This document shows positions 1-5,181 of a stretch of DNA of 5,324 nucleotides, piece after piece. The notes below the pieces were generated by a model. It was given only the letters and a program-made list of their open reading frames with translations, did no database searches and had not been told where the DNA came from. Numbering within the stretch: position 1 is the stretch's first letter; each line of letters opens with the position of its first letter. Position numbers and translations under genes: made by a program. Source of the stretch: Candidatus Kapaibacterium sp. (GTDB lineage: Bacteria > Bacteroidota > Ignavibacteria > Kapaibacteriales > UBA961). The DNA is taken from assembly GCA_023259575.1 (NCBI GenBank), contig JALRHN010000143.1, positions 1 to 5,324 on the forward strand, written 5' to 3'.

Positions 1-539
1 AAGTTATTTTGTGAAATATCTATATCGTATAACTCAGGAATATTATCAAAAGAAATACCAGCGCTTGACAATTGATTGTTTGAAACCATAAGCCTTTGTA
101 ATGCTGGCATACCAGTAAGTGAAGGAATTGTTATGATTTTATTATTAGATACATCAAGTAATTGTAATTCTGCAAGGTTTTTTATTGAAGCAGGAAGCGT
201 AGTAAGTTCATTAGATCTAAGCAATAATCGTTTTAATTTTGTTAACTGACTTATTTCACTGGGTATACTTGTAAGTTTATTGTTTGAAAGAGTTAACTCT
301 TCAACATTTACACATGCTAATATCTCTTTTGGAAATACAGTTAATTCTTTTCTTGTTAAATCAATGCGCTTTACATTAACTGGATCACTTGATAATTCTT
401 CTACAGTTCTAACATTAGTGATGATTCTTGGATTTGGTGTATTGGAAGTTTTATCAATATCTTTAGATTGTTGGGCTATAGATATATGCAAACCACATAT
501 AAATACTATAAAAGAATAAAAGAATAAGCGTGTTTTCAT
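1..539 (-). CDS. Secreted leucine-rich-repeat protein, 5' part only (3' end beyond the left edge)
   Basis: The minus-strand frame is open from an ATG at 539 to the window edge, giving 179 codons with no stop. Residues 1-22 form a Sec-type signal peptide: M-K-T-R, a hydrophobic core (L5-I21), then A22-Q23-Q24 as a likely signal peptidase I site. From about residue 56 the protein consists of leucine-rich repeats of 22-23 residues with the pattern LxxLxLxxNxLxxIP. Examples are L82-T-L-S-N-N-K-L89, L105-L-L-R-S-N-E-L112 and L128-D-V-S-N-N-K-I135; about five and a half units are visible. Such repeats form a curved solenoid used for protein or ligand binding. The protein is probably periplasmic or surface-exposed. 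Ligand, total length and any C-terminal sorting domain cannot be seen. It is transcribed divergently from the lipoprotein gene at 732. No good Shine-Dalgarno sequence precedes the start. The LRR assignment is firm, but the cellular role is unknown. Confidence 0.9.
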   Translation of the reverse strand, partial: MKTRLFFYSFIVFICGLHISIAQQSKDIDKTSNTPNPRIITNVRTVEELSSDPVNVKRIDLTRKELTVFPKEILACVNVEELTLSNNKLTSIPSEISQLTKLKRLLLRSNELTTLPASIKNLAELQLLDVSNNKIITIPSLTGMPALQRLMVSNNQLSSAGISFDNIPELYDIDISQNN

Positions 540-642
540 AATTCTCACATATATATAAATTTGTAACATTCAGGAGGATTTCAACGACAAAACAAATCGA
601 TTATTGCATATAATATTAAAGTAATTATAAGTAACAACTTGT

Positions 643-650
643 TAACTTTG
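643..650 (+). promoter_or_regulatory. Possible -7 box for the lipoprotein gene at 732
   Basis: TAACTTTG matches the Bacteroidota -7 consensus TAnnTTTG exactly and lies 81 bp before the lipoprotein start in the divergent spacer. No TTTG or TTG lies at the expected 19-21 nt upstream, so only half of the promoter is supported. The rest of the spacer 540-731 is AT-rich, and I could identify no convincing promoter for the divergent LRR gene in it. Confidence 0.3.
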
Positions 651-731
651 TCTATAGAATAAGTATAAAAATATCGAAATTTCTTATACAATTTTATCTG
701 ATCCAAAACTTGACATGATTTTCATTCTATT

Positions 732-1790
732 ATGACACAATTATACTCTGTAATAATAACATTTCTTCTATTCCTTATTGCATGTAATGATAAGCCTAGT
801 CCACCTACTGCAGACTCTGGAACTGGTTCTATCAATGACACTCTTTATATTCCTTTACAGCCAGATTGGACTGGCTTTAATGAGCCTTCAGACATTTACA
901 TTGGCAGAGAACCATTTGTTTATATAGCGGATACTAAGAATAATCAAATTGTAATGCTAGATATTTCAGGTAGAAAAATCGGAAATTCTCTACCTATAAA
1001 AAACCCTAAAGCAATTACTCAGGATGGACTTTTTGACTTATTGATTTGTGCAGAATTAGATACTGTTTTACAAGGTAAAACCATTACAGTGGGAGCTATT
1101 TATAGAATTCATCTTTCAAAAGCATTGCATAATATTTCTAATGCTGAGGTTTCTTTAGCTTATTGCCAACCTTCGCGAATTGAAAGAAGATTTACAGGAA
1201 TTACATGTCTTCCAGATAATTCTTATTTGGTATCTAGAACAGGTCCAAATAATTCATCTAAATTCGACCCAGATGATGCCGTATTGATTTTTTCTTCAAA
1301 AGATTCTTTATCGGGTAGATTATCTTCCCTTGTCCCCGAAGGTAATGCATTATATTCTATTGGAAAAATTTCATCTATTTCTGTTGCTGCAGATAGATCT
1401 TCAGATATCATCTTTACCCAGATATCACAAGAAATGCAATTTAAGGTTCAATGGCTTAGTTTTCTAAATGGAGATATAACTGGCTGGTTTCAGAAATTTA
1501 ACCCTGCCGACAATCTTAATTCTGGCAGAGATTTACTTTCTTTAGGAAAATTTACTTGTCCTGAAGATATAACCTATGACTCATTTGGAAATATCTATAT
1601 TGTTGATGCCATAAAAGATTCTGTATTCAAATTCAATTCTTATGGAAAAGAAATGCAGTCTTTCGGTGGAAATGGATCATCCCTCAGACAGTTTTCTGCA
1701 CCATCTGGCATTGCCTGGTTTAATAAAACACTCTATGTTGCTGATACTAAAAATCAAAGGATTTGTCGTTTCAGATTATCAACAGATTAA
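732..1790 (+). CDS. NHL-repeat beta-propeller lipoprotein
   Basis: This 352-residue protein starts with a lipoprotein signal peptide: hydrophobic residues 4-17 and a lipobox L15-I-A-C18. Cys18 should therefore be lipidated and the mature protein anchored to a membrane. NHL-like repeats are recognisable at about residues 50-84, 276-312 and 322-350, each with a P-x-x-I motif, then (V/I)YI(A/V)D and a strand. The first and last repeats share almost the same motif (YIADTKNNQI at 65-74, YVADTKNQRI at 335-344). The middle (about 100-270) fits further degenerate blades, so the whole is plausibly a single six-bladed propeller. NHL propellers bind proteins, carbohydrates or other ligands, and some are enzymes; no catalytic residues can be assigned here. 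Five cysteines lie in the mature domain (106, 145, 159, 276, 345). The ATG at 732 is the only start that leaves an intact signal peptide, and it has no Shine-Dalgarno sequence, as is usual in Bacteroidota. Transcription converges on rpsU. Substrate unknown. Confidence 0.85.
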   Translation: MTQLYSVIITFLLFLIACNDKPSPPTADSGTGSINDTLYIPLQPDWTGFNEPSDIYIGREPFVYIADTKNNQIVMLDISGRKIGNSLPIKNPKAITQDGLFDLLICAELDTVLQGKTITVGAIYRIHLSKALHNISNAEVSLAYCQPSRIERRFTGITCLPDNSYLVSRTGPNNSSKFDPDDAVLIFSSKDSLSGRLSSLVPEGNALYSIGKISSISVAADRSSDIIFTQISQEMQFKVQWLSFLNGDITGWFQKFNPADNLNSGRDLLSLGKFTCPEDITYDSFGNIYIVDAIKDSVFKFNSYGKEMQSFGGNGSSLRQFSAPSGIAWFNKTLYVADTKNQRICRFRLSTD

Positions 1791-1823
1791 AAAAAAAGCC
1801 ATGTATTTTTAAAATACATGGCT
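1789..1823 (-). terminator. Intrinsic terminator of the rpsU unit
   Basis: A perfect 13-bp inverted repeat (arms 1797-1809 and 1811-1823, one central base) is followed on the minus strand by nine T residues (1797-1789). It lies 19 nt past the rpsU stop. The T-tract overlaps the last two bases of the lipoprotein stop codon on the other strand. On the plus strand the hairpin follows the lipoprotein gene directly but lacks a T-tract, so it may stop that transcript less efficiently. Confidence 0.9.
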
Positions 1824-1842
1824 AGATCTAAAATCTATTAAA

Positions 1843-2037
1843 CTATTCTTGTTCTATTGTAGAGCGATATTGACGACGCATAGCTTTCATTCTAGAAAGA
1901 CGCTTCTCTACAGAAGGCTTCATGAAAAATGCACGCTTTTTAAACTCTCTTAAAACTCCACTTCTTTCATATTTCTTTTTGAAACGACGAAGTGCTCTGT
2001 CTATAGACTCATTCGATTGGATTGTTACGCCTACCAT
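1843..2037 (-). CDS. rpsU: 30S ribosomal protein bS21
   Basis: The 64-residue product is recognisable as bS21 along its length. It shows the conserved N-terminal ESIDRALRRFKKKYERSGV segment (10-28), then a basic helix and the F-x-KPS motif (K40-P-S42), and it ends in an arginine-rich tail (R46-R58). bS21 sits on the 30S platform near the 3' end of 16S rRNA and takes part in translation initiation. In Flavobacterium johnsoniae it helps hide the anti-Shine-Dalgarno sequence. As I recall that system, a tyrosine at position 54 contacts the rRNA tail; here position 54 is arginine and the nearest tyrosine is Y57. The gene starts 26 nt after the stop of the unknown gene 2064-2483, so the two are probably one transcript, and it is followed by a strong terminator. 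The sequence before the ATG (CCCTAAGTACAAC) contains no AGGAGG-like motif. Confidence 0.96.
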   Translation of the reverse strand: MVGVTIQSNESIDRALRRFKKKYERSGVLREFKKRAFFMKPSVEKRLSRMKAMRRQYRSTIEQE

Positions 2038-2063
2038 GTTGTACTTAGGGTAAAATGAACAAT

Positions 2064-2483
2064 TTATTTAACTAATTTTTCTATCAATTTTTTTTCTTTG
2101 TTTTTCTCAAACTGAACGATGATAGCATAACCGCCATTGGAAATAATTTCTTTAGAAAGAACTACTCCTAAATCATCCCATTTAGTATGATATATAACAT
2201 CGCCAATACTATAAGCATCTTGTGGATCATAAGGACGAGAATCCTCTTTTGATACCTGAACAATAGCGCTTGTTCTATCATTCTTAGCTTCTAAAACATC
2301 TAAATCAACCAATTGGGAATGACGGCTAACTGTACATCTAGCCCACTGACGACGGCCCTCAGTGTTTTCCATAGGCTCGCCAATAAGCTCATGCTTGGTT
2401 TCTTTCATCAAAAAAGGCGAAAACAACTTAACGTATTTTGCTTTTTTTGCACGACGTACTCTAGGGGTCTTTTTTTCAACCAT
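2064..2483 (-). CDS. Unrecognised 139-residue protein with a C-terminal Tudor/SH3-like motif, co-transcribed with rpsU
   Basis: I do not recognise a named family. The first 20 residues are very basic (K and R at 4, 5, 8, 10, 11, 13, 14, 16, 19), suggesting nucleic-acid or ribosome contact. The middle contains a conserved-looking segment, W47-A-R-C50-T-V-S-R-H55, followed by L-V-D-L-D-V-L. The end (about 91-137) has a small beta-barrel signature: Y91-S-I-G-D-V-I-Y-H99, then D104-L-G-V-V, V123-Q-F and K131-K-L-I-E-K-L. The pattern GDxIxH...GxV...VxF...KxLIE is shared by Tudor/SH3-like modules such as those in CarD- and UvrD-type proteins, but this is a motif resemblance, not a proven homology. 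There is no signal peptide or membrane segment, so the protein is cytoplasmic. A strong promoter lies immediately upstream, and rpsU follows after 26 nt. That context suggests a role linked to translation or transcription; this is inference. Confidence 0.85.
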   Translation of the reverse strand: MVEKKTPRVRRAKKAKYVKLFSPFLMKETKHELIGEPMENTEGRRQWARCTVSRHSQLVDLDVLEAKNDRTSAIVQVSKEDSRPYDPQDAYSIGDVIYHTKWDDLGVVLSKEIISNGGYAIIVQFEKNKEKKLIEKLVK

Positions 2484-2492
2484 TGAGCTGAA

Positions 2493-2497
2493 TCCTC
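2493..2497 (-). promoter_or_regulatory. Shine-Dalgarno-like GAGGA before the unknown gene
   Basis: On the minus strand GAGGA lies 9 nt before the ATG at 2483, within a predicted leader of about 27 nt. It is the best Shine-Dalgarno-like sequence in the window; clpX and rpsU lack one. In Bacteroidota such motifs are usually not used, so its function is uncertain. Confidence 0.4.
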
Positions 2498-2515
2498 AAA
2501 TTCGTAAAAGGAAGG

Positions 2516-2546
2516 CAAAAATACAAAATAAAAATTACTTTTCAAA
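2516..2546 (-). promoter_or_regulatory. Bacteroidota-type promoter of the unknown gene-rpsU unit
   Basis: On the minus strand TTTG (2546-2543) is followed after 19 nt by TATTTTTG (2523-2516). Both boxes and the spacing match the Bacteroidota housekeeping consensus TTTG-N19-21-TAnnTTTG exactly. Transcription should begin near 2510, giving a leader of about 27 nt. The promoter lies in the spacer after mreB, so the unknown gene and rpsU form a separate unit. Confidence 0.8.
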
Positions 2547-2610
2547 ATAACAGATAATTCAATCACAATATGTTCAACAACTTATGTGAACAAACTGGAT
2601 AATTTAGTGT

Positions 2611-3633
2611 TTAATATCTCTTACTTTTGATTAATCCTGGCATATAATAATTTAAATTTTCTAGTACTTTTCCTGTACCTCTTACCACTGCTGTTAAAGG
2701 ATCTTCAACTATATGAACAGTAAGTGTTGTTTCCATAGACAGGCGTTTGTCGAGTCCTTTTAAAAGGGCACCACCACCTGAAAGCATGATACCTCTATCA
2801 TAAATATCGGCAGATAGCTCTGGAGGTGTGCGTTCGAGTAATGTTCTAACAGCATTTACAATTACTCCAACTGATTCGCTTAGAGCTTCTCGAATATCGA
2901 TAGAACTTACTGTTATGGACTGAGGAATTCCTGTTATAAGATCACGTCCTTTAACTTCGATTTCAACTTCTTCTTCTAAAGGATATGCAGATCCTACTTC
3001 ACATTTAATAATTTCTGCAGTTCTTTCACCGATTAAAATATTATGATTTCTTTTGAAGTATTGCACGATGGAATTAGTCATTTCATCGCCAGCAATTCTT
3101 ATAGATTCATCATTAACAATTCCGGACAAAGCAATTACTGCAATTTCTGTTGTACCACCACCGATATCAACAATCATATTTCCTTTTGGCTCATGGACAT
3201 CTAATCCAATACCAATTGCAGCTGCCATTGGTTCAGCTATTAAATATACTTCCTTTGCACCGGCATGTTCTGCGCTATCACGGACTGCTCTTTTTTCAAC
3301 TTCTGTTATTCCAGAAGGAACACAAATAACGACTCTTCTTGCAGGTTGCCAACTTAAAGATACTTTTCTAATAAATGCTCTAAGCATACCCTCTGCTATT
3401 TCGAAATCTGCAATTACTCCGTCTTTTAATGGTCTAATTGTTCGAATATCACGATGAGTTTTGCCAACCATCGCTTGAGCTTCGTGACCAATAGCCAAGA
3501 TATGTTTATTTGTTCTATCAAAAGCCACTATTGATGGCTCATTTAATACAAGCCCTTTATCTTTTATCCAAATAAGGGTATTTGCGGTACCTAAATCAAT
3601 AGCTACATCAGTGGATAAGAAGCCAAAACGCAT
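2611..3633 (-). CDS. mreB: Rod-shape-determining actin homologue MreB
   Basis: MreB is a cytoplasmic actin-like ATPase that forms membrane-bound filaments and guides the elongasome (RodA, PBP2, MreC/D) for lateral peptidoglycan synthesis. From the ATG at 3633 the product has 340 residues, close to the usual 335-350. The actin-fold ATP-binding motifs are intact: phosphate 1 D13-L-G-T-A-N-T19, phosphate 2 D156-I-G-G-G-T-T-E163, adenosine motif L284-S-G-G-G-A-L-L291. The I-A-E-P motif (132-135) is also present. A longer reading to a TTG at 3648 adds five residues (MCENR), but the ATG gives the normal MreB N-terminus (MRFGFLSTDVAIDLG), so I prefer it. The short N-terminal F3-G-F-L segment could serve as the membrane-binding element. 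It has its own promoter at 3690-3721. Unusually, mreC/mreD do not follow; the next gene is unrelated and has its own promoter. Confidence 0.97.
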   Translation of the reverse strand: MRFGFLSTDVAIDLGTANTLIWIKDKGLVLNEPSIVAFDRTNKHILAIGHEAQAMVGKTHRDIRTIRPLKDGVIADFEIAEGMLRAFIRKVSLSWQPARRVVICVPSGITEVEKRAVRDSAEHAGAKEVYLIAEPMAAAIGIGLDVHEPKGNMIVDIGGGTTEIAVIALSGIVNDESIRIAGDEMTNSIVQYFKRNHNILIGERTAEIIKCEVGSAYPLEEEVEIEVKGRDLITGIPQSITVSSIDIREALSESVGVIVNAVRTLLERTPPELSADIYDRGIMLSGGGALLKGLDKRLSMETTLTVHIVEDPLTAVVRGTGKVLENLNYYMPGLIKSKRY

Positions 3634-3663
3634 TCTATTCTCGCACAATAATGAAATCAGTAT

Positions 3664-3684
3664 CTATTTGCAATACACAAATAG
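3664..3684 (-). promoter_or_regulatory. Stem-loop at the predicted 5' end of the mreB mRNA
   Basis: A perfect 7-bp inverted repeat (CTATTTG at 3664-3670, CAAATAG at 3678-3684) encloses a 7-nt loop. It starts almost at the predicted mreB transcription start and ends about 30 nt before the ATG at 3633. A 5'-terminal stem-loop could stabilise the mRNA or be a protein-binding site. The stem is AU-rich and hence weak. Confidence 0.4.
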
Positions 3685-3689
3685 GTTCA

Positions 3690-3721
3690 CAAAAGTAAGA
3701 AGTTCATCCTTGAAACACAAA
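3690..3721 (-). promoter_or_regulatory. mreB: Bacteroidota-type promoter of mreB
   Basis: On the minus strand TTTG (3721-3718) is followed after 20 nt by TACTTTTG (3697-3690), matching the TTTG-N19-21-TAnnTTTG consensus in both boxes. The predicted start lies near 3684, about 50 nt before the chosen mreB ATG. The spacer 3649-3790 contains no convincing terminator for clpX, so some read-through from clpX into mreB is possible. Confidence 0.75.
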
Positions 3722-3790
3722 GAGTTATGATGTGTTTACAAGAAACAAAATTCATGATATATTCACATAAATCTTACTAAGTTTAAGGCT

Positions 3791-5086
3791 TTATTTCAAT
3801 GCCTTTTTTACTTTATTACTTGAAGCTTGCTTTTCAGCTACTGCTTCATATGAAGGTTCGGCACCTTCTTGAATAACAGCTTTGTTTATGGTGCAATGCT
3901 TAATATTCTTTTTATCAGGCAAGTCAAACATTATAGGTAACATAATTTCTTCAATTATGGATCTGAGTCCTCTTGCACCTGTTTTACGTTTTCTTGCTTT
4001 TTCTACTATTTCCATTAATGCTTCTGGTAAAAAATGTAAATCACATTCTTCCATTTTGAAAAGCTTTTGATATTGTTTTACTAAGGCATTTTTAGGCTTA
4101 GTAAGAATATCTAGCATAGCCTCATCGGATAATGGTGTTAATGGAGCTATAACAGGTAAGCGTCCTATTAATTCTGGAATAAATCCAAATTTCAACAAGT
4201 CTTTAGATTCTACCAATGATAAAAGAGCATCTGATTCTTCTACATTTTGCTGAGAATTATAGCTAAATCCTATTGTTTTGGCATTCATTCTTCTTGCAAT
4301 AATCTTTTCTATTCCGTCAAAAGCACCACCACAAATAAAAAGAATGTTTTTTGTATTTACGTATACCAATGGTTGTTCCGGATGTTTGCGTCCACCTCGC
4401 GGAGGCACGCCTGCAACAGTTCCTTCTAATAATTTTAAAAGTGCTTGTTGAACTCCCTCACCCGAAACATCTCTTGTAATACTTTGAGAATCTGATCTTC
4501 TAGCTATTTTATCAATTTCATCAATATATACTATACCTCTTTCTGCTTTCTCTACATCATAATCTGCACTTTGCAATAAGTGAACAAGGATCGTTTCAAC
4601 ATCGTCTCCTACATATCCAGATTCAGTAATTGTAGTAGCATCAGCAACTGCAAAAGGTACATCTAAAATTCTGGCTAATGTTTTAGCTAATAATGTTTTT
4701 CCAGTTCCAGTTGGACCAACCAACATAATATTGCTTTTCTCGATTTCAACTTCTTCTAAAAACCCAGAAATACTTTGAGATTTAATTCTTTTATAGTGAT
4801 TATATACTGCTACAGATAAAATTCTTTTAGCTTTTTCTTGTCCAATAACATATTCATCCAATTTGGATTTAATATCAGATGGTTTTAGCAAAGCTGTTTT
4901 CTTACTTTTAGATGTAACCGCCGCAACAGGTGTAGAATTTTGCTTCAAAATATCTGCAGATGTATAAATACATATATCGCATATATATACATCTTTTCCA
5001 GCTATAAGATTTGTTACTTCAGATGATCCTCTGCCACAAAATGAGCAGTGAATTGCACCTTTAGAAGTTCCGGAAGAATTATTCAT
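3791..5086 (-). CDS. clpX: ATP-dependent Clp protease, unfoldase subunit ClpX
   Basis: ClpX is a hexameric AAA+ unfoldase that recognises tagged or damaged proteins and threads them into ClpP in the cytoplasm. The 431-residue product is full length (E. coli about 424). It has the N-terminal zinc-binding domain (C14-x2-C17, C36-x2-C39), Walker A G124-P-T-G-T-G-K-T131 and Walker B V186-Y-I-D-E190. The substrate-gripping pore loop is G157-Y-V-G160 and the RKH loop is R233-K-H235. The ClpP-docking loop is I272-G-F274, the arginine finger lies in I-G-R309, and the sensor-2 motif is G370-A-R-G. All key residues are present, so it should be active with ClpP. The C-terminal tail (about 407-431) is lysine- and alanine-rich and variable in this family. 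It lies 95 bp downstream of clpP, with a terminator between. No clear promoter of its own was found, so expression may depend on read-through from clpP or on a non-consensus promoter. Confidence 0.98.
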   Translation of the reverse strand: MNNSSGTSKGAIHCSFCGRGSSEVTNLIAGKDVYICDICIYTSADILKQNSTPVAAVTSKSKKTALLKPSDIKSKLDEYVIGQEKAKRILSVAVYNHYKRIKSQSISGFLEEVEIEKSNIMLVGPTGTGKTLLAKTLARILDVPFAVADATTITESGYVGDDVETILVHLLQSADYDVEKAERGIVYIDEIDKIARRSDSQSITRDVSGEGVQQALLKLLEGTVAGVPPRGGRKHPEQPLVYVNTKNILFICGGAFDGIEKIIARRMNAKTIGFSYNSQQNVEESDALLSLVESKDLLKFGFIPELIGRLPVIAPLTPLSDEAMLDILTKPKNALVKQYQKLFKMEECDLHFLPEALMEIVEKARKRKTGARGLRSIIEEIMLPIMFDLPDKKNIKHCTINKAVIQEGAEPSYEAVAEKQASSNKVKKALK

Positions 5087-5107
5087 ATATCTATAAAATC
5101 AATGTAA

Positions 5108-5131
5108 TTTTTCAATACTTATATTGAAAAA
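5108..5131 (-). repeat. 10-bp perfect inverted repeat between clpP terminator and clpX
   Basis: TTTTTCAATA (5108-5117) and TATTGAAAAA (5122-5131) are exact complements with a 4-nt loop. The arm at 5122-5131 overlaps the T-tract of the clpP terminator, and the repeat ends 21 nt before the clpX start. It could be a second hairpin in the read-through mRNA or an operator. Confidence 0.6.
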
Positions 5132-5163
5132 AAATGGCGAGACGAACTATTCCGCCTCGCCAT
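5127..5163 (-). terminator. Intrinsic terminator after clpP
   Basis: On the minus strand an 8-bp GC-containing stem (ATGGCGAG/CTCGCCAT, arms 5134-5141 and 5156-5163, 14-nt loop) is followed by a run of seven to eight T residues (5134-5127). It lies 18 nt past the clpP stop. It separates clpP from clpX and would partly or fully uncouple their transcription. Confidence 0.88.
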
Positions 5164-5181
5164 AAAATCTATTCTTTAAGG

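Noticed and set aside
280..519. 79-residue plus-strand open frame
   Set aside because: It lies wholly antisense to the LRR gene, whose repeats are unmistakable, and has no recognisable domain.
572..578. AGGAGGA-like Shine-Dalgarno sequence on the plus strand
   Set aside because: No start codon with an open frame follows at a usable distance, so it is a chance match in the divergent spacer.
710..715. TTGACA resembling a sigma-70 -35 box
   Set aside because: It is 16 bp from the lipoprotein ATG, leaving no room for a -10 box and leader, and this lineage appears to use a different consensus.
1223..1411. 62-residue minus-strand open frame
   Set aside because: It lies inside the lipoprotein gene on the opposite strand, with no ribosome-binding or domain evidence.
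2362..2550. 62-residue plus-strand open frame over the start of the unknown gene
   Set aside because: It covers the unknown gene's start and much of its promoter on the other strand and has a composition typical of a reversed basic region.
3053..3457. 134-residue plus-strand open frame inside mreB
   Set aside because: It is antisense to conserved MreB motifs; low stop density there reflects the codon use of mreB.
3634..3648. TTG start five codons upstream for mreB
   Set aside because: The ATG at 3633 gives the usual MreB N-terminus and a better start codon; the extra residues MCENR match nothing in the family.
3783..3806. Possible terminator at the end of clpX (AAGGC/GCCTT)
   Set aside because: The stem is only 5 bp with an 11-nt loop, lies partly within the coding region and lacks a T-tract on the minus strand.
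3882..4429. Two short plus-strand open frames (3882-4070 and 4247-4429)
   Set aside because: Both are antisense to clpX sensor and ClpP-docking regions and show no protein features.
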